Shown piece after piece: positions 12,901 to 19,851 of a stretch of 64,000 nucleotides of DNA (within the stretch, counting starts at the first letter, position 1; the number at the start of each line of letters is the position of its first letter). The stretch lies in contig JBLFYM010000007.1 of the NCBI GenBank assembly GCA_047608975.1, positions 19,073-83,072 of the forward strand, written 5' to 3'. The notes under the pieces were generated by a model. It saw nothing but the letters and a program-made list of their open reading frames with translations, did no database searches and was not told the origin of the DNA. The stretch is from GCA-2715965 sp047608975. GTDB taxonomy: Bacteria; Verrucomicrobiota; Verrucomicrobiia; Limisphaerales; JAYPXF01. The position numbers were made by a program, and so were the translations under genes.

Positions 12901-14904
12901 CGACGTGAATTCGGTCAGGCCAATCCGACGTTGACAGCGAGCTACGTGGGATTTGTGAACGGTGAAACCCCGGTGTCTCTTGCCCCACCGGCCGTGCTTT
13001 CGACGACCGCGGATACCAACAGTGGCCTGGGTGACTACCCAATCCTTATTGGTGGCGCGACTTCGGTGAATTACACGATTAACTTTGTGAACTCGACGCT
13101 CACGGTGTTTGGCACTGCCCCGGTGTTTGTTCAGACGCCGGCGGCGCAGACGGTTATTGTAGGAAACGGTGCGACGTTCAGTGTGGCAGCCACCGGCACG
13201 GCCCCGCTTTCGTATCAGTGGCGTCACAAAGGGTTGAATATTTCTGGTGCCACCAGCGCGACACTTTTGATTCCCGCCGTGCAGATCTCCGACGCCGGCG
13301 GATATGATGTCGTAGTTTCGAACGTGGCCGGGGCAGCTACCAGTTCCTCCGCGACGTTGACCGTCAATGCTCCACCGACCGTGAATGTGCAGCCCGTGAC
13401 TGTGGCCGTGCATGCGGGGATGAGCGCGCTGTTTTCGGTGGAGGCAATCGGGTCTGGAACCTTGTTGTATCAGTGGCGGAAGGATGGTCTGAATGTTTTG
13501 GGAGCAACCTCGCGAATTCTGACTCTCAATGCCACGGCTGTGGGAGACGCGGGGAGTTACGACGTTGTGGTGAGTAGCAGTGCCGGGTTTATTACGAGCG
13601 CTGCGGCAAGTCTCTCGGTTGATGTGGTGCCCATTCTGGCTCCAGGACCACAAAGTATCACAGCTGCAAATGGTTCCCAGATTGTGACGTTGAGCGGCAC
13701 TGCGTTTGGTGCCCAACCGATCTCGTATTTCTGGCGACAGAACGGGGTCTTAAGAACCGGTTTGGGATTCAACGGACCAGCCGTGGCCTTCCGGGCATCC
13801 GGCGGGAATCTTGGTGCCTGGGAACTCACGATCGCAAACGCCTTCGGTCAGGTTGTGAGTGAGCCGGCGGTTGTGACGAGAGCCGGAGTGCCTTTGATAC
13901 TCTCGCAGCCGATCAGTCGCTCTGTGTTGGTGGGGGATACGGTCGAGTTCAAGGTGCAACCCAACGGTTCTCAGCCATTTCAGATCCAATGGCTGAAAGA
14001 CGGTCAGTTCATCCCCGGAAACAGCGGATTGAGTCTGACAGTTTCAAACATCGTGGCGGCGGACGCGGGTGATTACAGCGTTGTGATCGGCAATCTGCTT
14101 GGATTCGCGGTCAGTCAAACGGCCACTTTGACGGTCGTGGTGCCACCCGTGTTTGTGGCGCAACCGGTCAATCAACTAGTGAGTCTTGGCTCAAATGCGA
14201 GGTTCGATGTGAGCGTGAGCACCTTTGCTCCGGTTTCCTTCCAATGGCGAAAGGACGGCGTGCCGATTCTGGGGCAGACCTCGGGCAGTTACAACATTGC
14301 CTCCGCTCAGGTTTCTGATATCGCGGGCTACGACGTCGTGGTGGCGAATATTGCGGGTAGTCTTAACAGCTCAGTAGCCAACTTGGCGATCGCAGTTCCG
14401 CCCGTATTGACCATGCAACCCGTCAGCACGGACGCGGGTTTGGCGGATCGGGTGGAGCTTGAATCGATGGCGACGGGGAGTAATCCTCTTGCCTACCAGT
14501 GGCGCAAGGACGGTGTGGTGCTGGCTGGCAGAACCAACGTGACGCTGCTCTTTCCATCAGTCTCCCGGCAGGACCGGGGATTGTATTCGGTGGTCGTCAG
14601 CAACGCGGTGGGGACGGTGAGCAGCACGAATGCCACCCTCATTGTGAGGCAGGCACAGGAAGTGGAAAAACCATCATTGGGGGTCAACGGCCGGTTCTCA
14701 TTTTCTTTCGGCGATATGGGCGGTTCCCAGTTGACGCCGGACTTGGCACCAAACTTTTTGATTGAAGCTTCGGCTAATCTCAAGGATTGGAAGGTCGTGT
14801 CCTCCAATGGTGTGGGCATGGTTTTTACCAACGGCCAGTTCCGCTTCATCGACCTCGAAGCACCTCAGAAGGAGTTCCGATACTATCGCATCATCGAACC
14901 TTGA
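3991..14904 (+). CDS. Giant secreted metzincin protease with ASH, Ig-like and MBG repeats
   Basis: A 3637-residue protein with one uninterrupted frame over 10.9 kb. Residues 1-24 look like a signal peptide (MTPPIRKCSFIAAILMAFPF). Residues about 80-310 carry a metzincin zinc site, H267-E-H-G-H271-G-L-G274-F-A-H277, with a candidate Met-turn at M287 (TKLMEPF), so a matrixin-like peptidase is likely. Residues about 315-465 resemble a pre-peptidase C-terminal beta-sandwich (DVDYYRF). Residues 466-1330 are seven ASH/choice-of-anchor-D repeats. Residues 1331-3555 are about fifteen Ig-like units (YQWRKDG, SGSYTVVVSN) interspersed with six MBG units (VYGT, GFVNGE, NYTI). The last 80 residues (FLIEASANLKDWK, FRYYRI) resemble the terminal module of other verrucomicrobial repeat proteins. 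No PEP-CTERM, LPXTG or beta-barrel anchor is seen. It is probably cell-surface or released; adhesion, matrix or polymer processing are inferred roles. Confidence 0.9.
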   Translation: MTPPIRKCSFIAAILMAFPFGSTAQTAGQDPGRNFSAQISVMPTPLRQKALAAQVALEQSGNTLDPIQKQVLGMLADQQPDYVPPVSFCFAPGTSEEYIKNFYSKQTLITGGIRFFGTARWGRTATDGSGLTQGSRTTLTWGILADGAPVDSGAVSDLRAFLNGIYGNQAVWQALMQQVFDRWAELAAVDYVFEPNDDGAPFGATGTAGALGVRADIRIGGAFIDGPSGTLAYNYSPNNGDMLIDTADTFFNNVTGNSLGFRNVFAHEHGHGLGFAHTCPSVQTKLMEPFVSRAYDGPQHDDILAANKQYGDTFEPNNTSGEASVLGTGFADGTHVQTNLSLYSNSDVDYYRFTTAQGGRKVTVTLSAVGQSYLEGSQNQDGTCNAGTTFNSLALRNLGFEILDSNGTTSLGSANAAAAGANEVLTGIQLGGGTGPFFIRVFGGGIDQVQMYDFQLELSDGAPAPEIDILGGTNSISDGDTTPSVVDGTVFGTVTVGNTVTNTFSITNEGNLELTLTLPIAISGAAASDFSISAPPAATLAEGTGTSFDVVFNPTASGARNATITIINNDSTESPYTFDVTGTGDVTPEISVSGNGTEIVNGDTTPTTVDFTDFGSVDILTGAPQSVFVISNLGTATLNLTLPVTLSGAGAGSFSIVSAPSAAVAIGGSTSFTVRFDPSAIGAASATVTVNNDDVNEAVYDFTISGTGISSPEISILGNGQTIVSGDNTPSAADDTDFGQVNTLGSAVTRTYTVRNTGSGNLNVTLPLAISGANANEFSVTANPTSTISPGGSSTFDVSFDPNFPGNRSGVVTLTSDDLDEGSYFFSLGGEGIVEPNINVSGNGVSIAAGDVTPDVADHTDFGSVAVAGSPITRTFVITNSGSATLTLNQVPAITGANAADFTLNNSPSLSVPINTSTSFDVSFAPGAAGLRVGTITIGSDDPDQSSYAYAIAGRGTEPEMAVFGNAIEIPDGNLATAGADGTDFGTLDVLSGSTTHVFVLTNSGATNLNIGSVVFTGLAAADFTAVQLPASIITPGVSSELHVTYDPVGTGVRTAIVTIANDDANENPYDFVLGGVSTGAEIAVLGNNIEIPDGATNPNTTNLTDFGIGNVGATLRTNTFSITNSGTGIILLTLPITFEGIAALDFVVLTAPGTNRLVTGASTTFDVTFTPRGGGVRLATLTLTNDDVDEAIYDFQVRGSGFGPEIELLGNNVVITNLDTTPDFADHTLFGAADINSGFNDRVFTITNLGTTNLNVLPIQIVGLNPADFTVITNPTPSQISLDSSATFAIRFDPTLPGARSAQVWVLSDDFDESPYQFNVEGSGFAIPPLPLQQPLARNVNALETASFLFSVSGTPPISYQWFRNGVSLAGANGPTLTYSQATANETGAYKCIASNVAGSLTSSEVQLNVARLPSSVNWLAPAAIVYGTALGASQLNAAATAAGSIVYSPPTGTVLPVGLTNLGAVFTPLLPEVYLSSSNTVSITVTPAPLTISADDKSKLEGDVNPTLTATYTGFVNGDTLTNLTTPVSLSTTAIDSSPVGDYPITSVGATSPNYAISLVDGTLSVVSPLPTIQTQPISQTVDALTSVSFTVVATGQAPLSYQWRKGGVDIPGAATPTLNLASVSPTDSGSYTVVVNNSVPGTATSAAAILIVTQLIPTITWTNALDIVYGTLLDGTQLNATAGVGGTFVYTPPAGFALSVGTRVLGASFTPADTNNYSTVNPSVIVTVTPAPLTVTADDKMREIGTANPPLTFTATGYQFGQDDMVLIPAPSLFTAADLASTVGNYPIATSNSTASNYVITFVEGTLGVFAIPPSITTEPTSVTLDFGQDSAFSVAASGSEPLSYQWRRNGSPVGGATATVLNITGATSAESGFYDVVVSNAGGSITSAVATLTVIIPPTIVTAPVAQTLNARNNAIFSVVAGGSIPLTYQWQKDAGDLAGQTNASLILPSLTSADAGSYRVVISNSAGSVTSAGAALTVNLLTPLVTWFDPADVVYGTPLGVSQLTAAANVPGSFSYTPTNGTVLAVGTRTLNGTFTPTETNVYEVINRSVALDVTTAPLTITADDKTREFGQTNPSLTASYSGFVNGEGPANLTMQTTLATTANAASDIGNYPITANGAASPDYTITEVAGNLEVTAVPPAFTAQPIGQTVNAGDSVTFAATVSGASTVPLSFQWRKGGVNLSGQTSASLTLNAVLAADRGSYDVVASNAGGSLTSSGALLNVRVPTSLAWLNPAVVVYGTALGTAQLNASASAAGSIVYTPPLTTVLAAGSQTLSAVFTPADSLTGLGTNASVTLVVDPAVLTVIAENKTREFGLANPSLTVIYSGFVNGEDASVLTNLAALTTMADVASLPAGYPITVADAAASNYTSSFFDGTLTVFATLPVLVSPADRTVIVGEDASFVVGATGTAPLDYQWRKNGTDIPGANAPTLNITGAQSSDAAGYDAVVSNVSGSVTSLVANLTVNIPPTITVEPQSQTFGALSDVVFSVNAMGTAPLVYQWARNGVDLSGQTSSILLLSSVTTNDIGSYRVTVSNVAGNVQSVAAALSVNQLAATLLWATPADVPYGTLLSSGQLNAGAAVAGVFSYTPDLGERLTTGPHTLSVIFAPNDLVNFVVESNSVNLNVTNAVLTVFAEGKSREIGLPNPTLTAVISGFVSGEDSSVLTAQPVLSTTADVNSQAGLYPITVSSAAAPNYAVSFVPSLLTVFATAPGIVTQPESVALTNGTGTTLFAEASGSAPLSYQWRFNGSDLGGETTTNLVLVNLQPPAAGAYDLVVSNVAGMITSEVANVVVYVPPAIVQDPQPATVNALSTVTFTAVATGTSPLFFQWKKDGLDILHATNTTIAFNPVTPNAAGTYSLAVTNVAGFSISAAAVLTVGQLTPTLSWSGPAALNYGTPLGTNELGVTAAVPGNLVYTPPLGTVLPAGNHTLNVSFTPGDTLNYSAAATSVSIDVNPAPLVISAESKRREFGQANPTLTASYVGFVNGETPVSLAPPAVLSTTADTNSGLGDYPILIGGATSVNYTINFVNSTLTVFGTAPVFVQTPAAQTVIVGNGATFSVAATGTAPLSYQWRHKGLNISGATSATLLIPAVQISDAGGYDVVVSNVAGAATSSSATLTVNAPPTVNVQPVTVAVHAGMSALFSVEAIGSGTLLYQWRKDGLNVLGATSRILTLNATAVGDAGSYDVVVSSSAGFITSAAASLSVDVVPILAPGPQSITAANGSQIVTLSGTAFGAQPISYFWRQNGVLRTGLGFNGPAVAFRASGGNLGAWELTIANAFGQVVSEPAVVTRAGVPLILSQPISRSVLVGDTVEFKVQPNGSQPFQIQWLKDGQFIPGNSGLSLTVSNIVAADAGDYSVVIGNLLGFAVSQTATLTVVVPPVFVAQPVNQLVSLGSNARFDVSVSTFAPVSFQWRKDGVPILGQTSGSYNIASAQVSDIAGYDVVVANIAGSLNSSVANLAIAVPPVLTMQPVSTDAGLADRVELESMATGSNPLAYQWRKDGVVLAGRTNVTLLFPSVSRQDRGLYSVVVSNAVGTVSSTNATLIVRQAQEVEKPSLGVNGRFSFSFGDMGGSQLTPDLAPNFLIEASANLKDWKVVSSNGVGMVFTNGQFRFIDLEAPQKEFRYYRIIEP
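5386..7980 (+). repeat. Seven ASH / choice-of-anchor-D domain repeats
   Basis: Residues 466-1330 of the giant protein consist of seven tandem units of about 123 residues, starting near 5386, 5752, 6124, 6496, 6865, 7231 and 7603. Each opens with PEI-x-(V/L)-x-GN or a close variant, then DG-x-TTP and D-x-T-x-FG. The core has TFSITNSG and ends with DD-x-x-E-x-x-Y-x-F-x-x-x-G-x-G. The copies are clearly related but diverged at the DNA level, so they are old duplications, not recent slippage. The fold is an Ig-like beta-sandwich known from ASPM/SPD-2/Hydin-type domains, usually structural. Confidence 0.85.
7981..14655 (+). repeat. Alternating Ig-like and MBG units
   Basis: About fifteen Ig-like units of about 85 residues (hallmarks PLSYQWRKDG and GSYDVVVSNVAGS) and six units of about 157 residues containing a YGT-type segment plus an MBG segment. 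The MBG-bearing units start near 8233, 8965, 9949, 10681, 11662 and 12646. The order is Ig-MBG-Ig-MBG-Ig-Ig-MBG-Ig-MBG-Ig-Ig-MBG-Ig-Ig-MBG, followed by six Ig-like units from about 13117. The exact unit count at the C-terminal end is approximate, because the unit starting near 13630 is divergent. Confidence 0.8.
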
Positions 14905-14925
14905 GCAGGATTTGCTCTCCCGGCA

Positions 14926-15795
14926 TTAGATGGACAATGCCCGGTCCATCCGTTGAGCGACCTGCTTGATGCGTGCCGCGTCACCGCCCTGAACTTCAGC
15001 GGTGGCCCATCCATTGAAGCGAATCTGCCGCAGAGCTGTGCGAACTTCAGCCCAGTCGATGTCGCCATCGAACAGGTTGCAGTTCTTGTCCGTCTTCAAA
15101 TTACGGTCCTTCACATCGATCTTCACCACCCGCTTTCCAAGTGTTCGGATCCAGTGTGGCGCGCCTTTGTAGCCGTGATGATTTCCGATGTCGAAGAACG
15201 CCCCGACGAAGGGCGTGTCAAATTCGTCGATGTAGTCAGCCCATTGACGCGCATCCGGACAGAAACCGTTGCCCACGTTTTCGCACAGGATCCGTACTCC
15301 CAGACGTGCAGCCAGAGGTAACGCGGCGCGGATTCCGGCGAGCGATCTGGTCCGCACCTGCTCGTGGTTCTCACGTTTCTCGTCCGTGACCTTGCCATTG
15401 ACGCAAAGCATTGAATCCGCGCCACAGTCATGGGCGAACTGAATTGTGTCCTTTAAGGCCTGCACCGCCTGCTTTTGCACTCCGGCATCTGCATCGGAGA
15501 GGCGAACTTTCCAGTGAACGGCGTTGTTGACGTTGTGGATACGCACGCCGGTCTTGTCCAGCGCGATCAGAGATTCCTTCAGATCGAACCGATCTGGCGC
15601 AAAGAGGGAGATTCCGTCAAATCCCGCGTCTTGTGCGATCTTGAACTGATCGAGCACGGGCATCTTTCCGCGAATCATTGTGACCTTGACCGCTTTGTAA
15701 ATGCGGCCGGTGAATTCTCCCGCGTTGGCGAACGGAATGGCTGCGCCCGCAGCCGCGAGGTGGCCGAGGTGGGCGAGGAAATGGCGTCGCTTCAT
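14926..15795 (-). CDS. Exported sugar-phosphate isomerase/epimerase-like TIM-barrel protein
   Basis: A 289-residue protein of the xylose-isomerase-like TIM-barrel superfamily (AP endonuclease 2 fold). The N-terminus MKRRHFLAHLGHLAAAGAA is a twin-arginine signal (RRHFL), so it is probably exported folded to the periplasm. Family landmarks are AGFDGISLF, the mid-barrel acidic motif RILCENVGNG, the metal-site stretch GAFFDIGNHHG and a late Glu in ATAEVQGGD. The proteins of this family in this phylum usually act on sugars or are uncharacterised, so the substrate is unknown. It is convergent with the giant metzincin gene, 21 bp apart, and divergent from leuS. Confidence 0.82.
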   Translation of the reverse strand: MKRRHFLAHLGHLAAAGAAIPFANAGEFTGRIYKAVKVTMIRGKMPVLDQFKIAQDAGFDGISLFAPDRFDLKESLIALDKTGVRIHNVNNAVHWKVRLSDADAGVQKQAVQALKDTIQFAHDCGADSMLCVNGKVTDEKRENHEQVRTRSLAGIRAALPLAARLGVRILCENVGNGFCPDARQWADYIDEFDTPFVGAFFDIGNHHGYKGAPHWIRTLGKRVVKIDVKDRNLKTDKNCNLFDGDIDWAEVRTALRQIRFNGWATAEVQGGDAARIKQVAQRMDRALSI

Positions 15796-15964
15796 GGCAG
15801 GAAGGTGGCATGCGGGATGGGGGGAGGAAATCTCAAATGCCCAAATAGAACGCGCTGATCGGGAGAATCGCCAAGTGTTTCAACTCCTTCGTTTCATCAT
15901 TCACCATCGTTTCCACCAAAGTCATTGCCCCGAAATTCCCTTTTCCCCAAGATGCGCGCCCCTT

Positions 15965-18697
15965 ATGGCAAGCGGCCGCAGACAATACCCATTTCATCTG
16001 ATCGAACCCAAGTGGCAGCAGCGCTGGGAAGATCAGCAGGCTTTTCGTGCGTTCAATCCGGGTGAGGACATCCCGGCCGAGCACGCGTTCGCGAAACGAC
16101 ACGGACTTTCCGGCCCGGTCACGGCTGCTGAGCTGCCGCCGAAGTTCTACGTGCTCGACATGTTTCCGTATCCCTCCGGCTCCGGCTTGCATGTCGGACA
16201 TCCGGAAGGTTACACCGCCACGGATATCTTGGCCCGCTATCGACGCGCCAAGGGAAATCACGTTTTGCATCCCATGGGCTGGGACGCGTTCGGATTGCCG
16301 GCGGAACAATACGCGGTGAAGACCGGTCAACATCCACGGATCTCCACGGAGAAGAACGTCACGGAATTCAAACGGCAGATCAATTCGTTGGGCTTCAGCT
16401 ACGACTGGTCGCGCGAGGTCAATACGACCGACGTGAAATACTTCCGCTGGACGCAGTGGATCTTCCTGCAGCTTTACAATTCCTGGTGTAACCCGGCGAC
16501 TCGGAAGGCCGAGTCCATTGAAACCTTGAGCTATCCGGCTGAGCTCACTTCTGAAAAAGAGAAGCGAGAATATCGTGACTCAAAACGACTGGCCTTTGTC
16601 AGTTTGGCACCCGTCTGGTGGTGCGAAGCCTTGGGGACGGTGTTGGCCAACGAGGAGGTAATCGACGGCAAGAGCGAACGTGGCAGCCATCCGGTGATCC
16701 GGAAACCGATGCGCCAATGGATGCTGCGTATCACTGACTACGCGGAGCGCCTGCTTGAGGATTTGGAGGACATCGACTGGAGCCATTCGCTCAAGGAGAT
16801 GCAACGCAACTGGATCGGGCGCAGCGAAGGCGCCGAGGTTGATTTTGAAATCGATGAGTTTCGGGACGAAGGCGGGCAAGCGTTAAAACTGCGCGTGTTC
16901 ACCACCCGGCCGGATACCCTCTTTGGCGCAACCTACATGGTCATGGCTCCCGAACATGCGCTGGTTGCCAACATTACCGCGGAGGAAAAGCGGGCTGAAG
17001 TGGAGGCCTACATTCTCGAGGCGGGAAAGAAGAGCGATCTGGAGCGCACCGAACTGGCGAAGGACAAGTCGGGTGTGTTTACCGGTGCCTATGCAATCAA
17101 TCCGGTGAACGGTGAACGGATTCCTATTTGGATTTCGGACTACGTATTGGCGACGTATGGCACGGGCGCAATCATGGCGGTGCCGGCGCATGACAGCCGT
17201 GATTTTGAATTTGCCGAAAAGTTCGGTTTGTCCGTCATTCAGGTTGTTCAGCCTCCGGATGAAAGCACTCCCTGGCAGGGGTTTACTGATCACGGCACGG
17301 CGATCAACTCCTCGCATGGCGACCTTTCGCTGGATGGACTTTCCACGCCGGACGCCAAAGCGAAGATCTCCGATTGGCTTGCAAGCAAGGGATTGGGCGA
17401 AAAGACCATCAATTACAAACTCCGCGACTGGCTATTCAGCCGTCAGCGGTATTGGGGCGAACCCTTTCCAATTGTCTGGCAGAAGGATGAATCCGGGGAA
17501 TCATGCCATCAGGGCCTGCCTGATTCGGAACTACCGGTGGAACCGCCGCCGCTCGACGATTACAAACCCACGACGAGCGGTGAACCGCCTTTGGCTCGGG
17601 CCAAAGAATGGGTCAACCGTGAGGACGGTTCGATTCGTGAAACCAACACGATGCCGCAATGGGCGGGCAGTTGCTGGTATTACCTCCGTTATCTTGATGC
17701 CGGCAACGCCGACGCTTTCGTCAGCAAGGAAGCGGAGTCCTATTGGATGGGAGGCGGTGCCGATACCAAGCCCGGCGTGGATCTCTACGTGGGTGGGACG
17801 GAGCACGCTGTGCTGCATCTCCTCTACGCGCGATTCTGGCACAAGTTTCTTTACGACCTCGGCCACGTGTCGACGGCGGAGCCTTTTTACAAGCTCGTGA
17901 ATCAGGGAATCATTCTGGGCGAAGACGGTCAGAAAATGTCCAAGAGTCGCGGGAACGTGGTTAATCCGGACACGGTTGTTTCTGAGTTTGGCTCGGATGC
18001 GTTTCGTCTCTACGAAATGTTCATGGGGCCGTTGGAGATGATGAAGCCCTGGAGCACCAATGGGGTTGAAGGAGTCTATCGGTTTCTTGGTCGCGTATGG
18101 CGACTATTTCTCGATGACGAGAGTGTTCGTGAATTTGAACAGTCCGGCACTGCGGAGCCAGACCAAGCCTCGGTCCATCTGGAAAAAATCAAACTGAGCG
18201 GCAAAGTTACGGACGCCGAAGCAAGCGCCGATCAGTTGAAGGTTTTGCACGCTGCGATCAAAAAGGTTTCGGATGACCTCGAACATATGCGCTTCAACAC
18301 GGCCATCTCGGCGATGATGGTGTTTGTGAACGACGCCAACGGTTGGGACTCACTCCCAGCGGATGTGTTGAAGACTTTTCTGATTCTGCTGCAGCCATTT
18401 TCTCCCCACATGGCCGAAGAACTCTGGGCGAAGTTTGAGCACGACTCAGATCTCGAACTTCCTTACCAACCATGGCCAACCCATGACGAGTCACTGTTGG
18501 TCGAGGACGAGTTGGCCTTGCCGGTGCAGGTGAATGGCAAGTTGCGTGATCGGATCACTGTGTCTGCCTCCGCATCGGATGAAGAGATCGAGAAGGCTGC
18601 GCTCGCGAGTGAAAAAGTGCAGCAGGCGATCGAAGGCAAAGAGATCAAGAAGGTCATCATCCCGCGGAAGAAGCTGGTGAACATCGTGGCGAAGTAG
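15965..18697 (+). CDS. leuS: Leucyl-tRNA synthetase
   Basis: A class I aminoacyl-tRNA synthetase that charges tRNA-Leu with leucine in the cytoplasm. The frame is open from 15701, but the ATG at 15965 (MASGRRQYPFHLIEPKWQQR) matches the conserved LeuRS start, giving 910 residues. The ATP-binding motif is HVGH at residues 76-79 after MFPYPSGSGL, and the catalytic loop is K657-M-S-K-S661. Between them lies a CP1 editing domain, with FTTRPDTLFGATYMVMAPEH and the TGAIMAVPAHDSRDFEFA stretch. The C-terminus has the anticodon-binding and LeuS-specific tail (VQVNGKLRDRI). Length and motifs indicate a complete, functional gene. It is flanked by two minus-strand exported TIM-barrel genes. Confidence 0.97.
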   Translation: MASGRRQYPFHLIEPKWQQRWEDQQAFRAFNPGEDIPAEHAFAKRHGLSGPVTAAELPPKFYVLDMFPYPSGSGLHVGHPEGYTATDILARYRRAKGNHVLHPMGWDAFGLPAEQYAVKTGQHPRISTEKNVTEFKRQINSLGFSYDWSREVNTTDVKYFRWTQWIFLQLYNSWCNPATRKAESIETLSYPAELTSEKEKREYRDSKRLAFVSLAPVWWCEALGTVLANEEVIDGKSERGSHPVIRKPMRQWMLRITDYAERLLEDLEDIDWSHSLKEMQRNWIGRSEGAEVDFEIDEFRDEGGQALKLRVFTTRPDTLFGATYMVMAPEHALVANITAEEKRAEVEAYILEAGKKSDLERTELAKDKSGVFTGAYAINPVNGERIPIWISDYVLATYGTGAIMAVPAHDSRDFEFAEKFGLSVIQVVQPPDESTPWQGFTDHGTAINSSHGDLSLDGLSTPDAKAKISDWLASKGLGEKTINYKLRDWLFSRQRYWGEPFPIVWQKDESGESCHQGLPDSELPVEPPPLDDYKPTTSGEPPLARAKEWVNREDGSIRETNTMPQWAGSCWYYLRYLDAGNADAFVSKEAESYWMGGGADTKPGVDLYVGGTEHAVLHLLYARFWHKFLYDLGHVSTAEPFYKLVNQGIILGEDGQKMSKSRGNVVNPDTVVSEFGSDAFRLYEMFMGPLEMMKPWSTNGVEGVYRFLGRVWRLFLDDESVREFEQSGTAEPDQASVHLEKIKLSGKVTDAEASADQLKVLHAAIKKVSDDLEHMRFNTAISAMMVFVNDANGWDSLPADVLKTFLILLQPFSPHMAEELWAKFEHDSDLELPYQPWPTHDESLLVEDELALPVQVNGKLRDRITVSASASDEEIEKAALASEKVQQAIEGKEIKKVIIPRKKLVNIVAK

Positions 18698-18750
18698 TGC
18701 CTGATGCGCGAAGGCTTCCGTGCCCTGCGCGGGAAGGAGGGGGGAGTTCG

Positions 18751-19647
18751 CTAGCGCGCGTTCCTGATCCACTTCTTCAGCATCCCCTTCACCAGAAGCA
18801 GCTCCGTTCTGAGTTTCTTCAGATCCGCGTTTCCGTGTTCGATGCACCACGCTCCCCGATAGCCGGACTGCCAGCCGATCTCGAAGCAACGCTTGAGATC
18901 ATAGGACCGATGTTCGCCTTCAGGCCCGAGTGTCTGGGCTTTAAAATCGCAGGTTGCGGCGAGTGGGAAGGTGTTTTTCAGACCTGGATATCGAACCTCA
19001 TTGTGGGACCAGTTGCCGGTGTCCGGTGAGGCGGCGAGTCCGCAATCGGCTTCGCGGATGAGATCGACCACTGAGTTTGGATCGTTCTGCATCCAACCAA
19101 AATTCTCGACCAAAACGGTGATGTTCTTCTTTTGTGCGTGTTCCGCCAGTTGTCTGAACGAGTTGATAAGATGACTGTGGACCGGTGCCTGCGCGGTCGG
19201 GAGTGGTCGCACCCAGCGCATCCCCATCACCGCCGCGAGATCGATGGACCGCAGGTATTCTGCGACCGCGTGCTCACGCTTTTCTTTGTCGGCGTGGCCC
19301 GGATCAAGACCGCGTTGATTCAATTTCAGATTGGTGAGAACGCATCCGTGCCGTTCCGCTGCTGCCCGGAGAGATTCCGCTTCCTTCAGATCCAACTTTG
19401 GAAAGTTCATCGTGTTCATATCCAACACGCGAATCCCGAGTTCTTCCTTCACCCATTGGGGAATATCGGTCAGCTGCATGCCGCCGGGTTTGCGGTGCGA
19501 TTGATGGGCGGCGAGTGTCGCTACGACGAGTCCAACCTCGTTCCGCAACGGGTTTGGTTTGCTCGCCGCGTTCCCCGCGGTTCCGGCACAGAGAAGGGTG
19601 CTCCCGATGAGGAACTGGCGGCGATTGAATGGGAGGTGAGTTTTCAT
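18751..19647 (-). CDS. Exported sugar-phosphate isomerase/epimerase-like TIM-barrel protein
   Basis: A 298-residue second member of the xylose-isomerase-like TIM-barrel superfamily. The N-terminus MKTHLPFNRRQFLIGSTLL carries a twin-arginine motif (RRQFL) and a hydrophobic stretch ending in GNAAS. Landmarks are VLDMNTMNFP, VLVENFGWMQNDP with the barrel Glu, the SPDTGNWSHNEVRYPGL metal/substrate region and a C-terminal CIEHGNADLKK. It is only distantly similar to the TIM-barrel protein at 14.9-15.8 kb. It lies convergent to leuS and divergent from the D-aminoacylase fusion. The reaction is not assignable from sequence. Confidence 0.8.
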   Translation of the reverse strand: MKTHLPFNRRQFLIGSTLLCAGTAGNAASKPNPLRNEVGLVVATLAAHQSHRKPGGMQLTDIPQWVKEELGIRVLDMNTMNFPKLDLKEAESLRAAAERHGCVLTNLKLNQRGLDPGHADKEKREHAVAEYLRSIDLAAVMGMRWVRPLPTAQAPVHSHLINSFRQLAEHAQKKNITVLVENFGWMQNDPNSVVDLIREADCGLAASPDTGNWSHNEVRYPGLKNTFPLAATCDFKAQTLGPEGEHRSYDLKRCFEIGWQSGYRGAWCIEHGNADLKKLRTELLLVKGMLKKWIRNAR

Positions 19648-19851
19648 TGGGATTTTTCGTCTGTAGGGTCCCAGATTTGCTGCCTTGTAGTTCCTTTCCG
19701 CATTACAGGATTAGATGCCATGGCGCTGTGTGCGTAAACAACGGAGTTATGGATCCCGGGCACTGCATCAAAATCATATGGCGGCGCGCTGGAATTCTCG
19801 TTTGCCTCGGGCCTGTTCCTTCTCCATGGTTTTGGCCAATTCCTTCGATCC

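Noticed and set aside
12802..13716. Antisense frames over the giant gene, the longest 304 codons (others near 4300 and 9898)
   Set aside because: They have Arg- and His-rich low-complexity composition and lie over conserved Ig/MBG repeats on the other strand.
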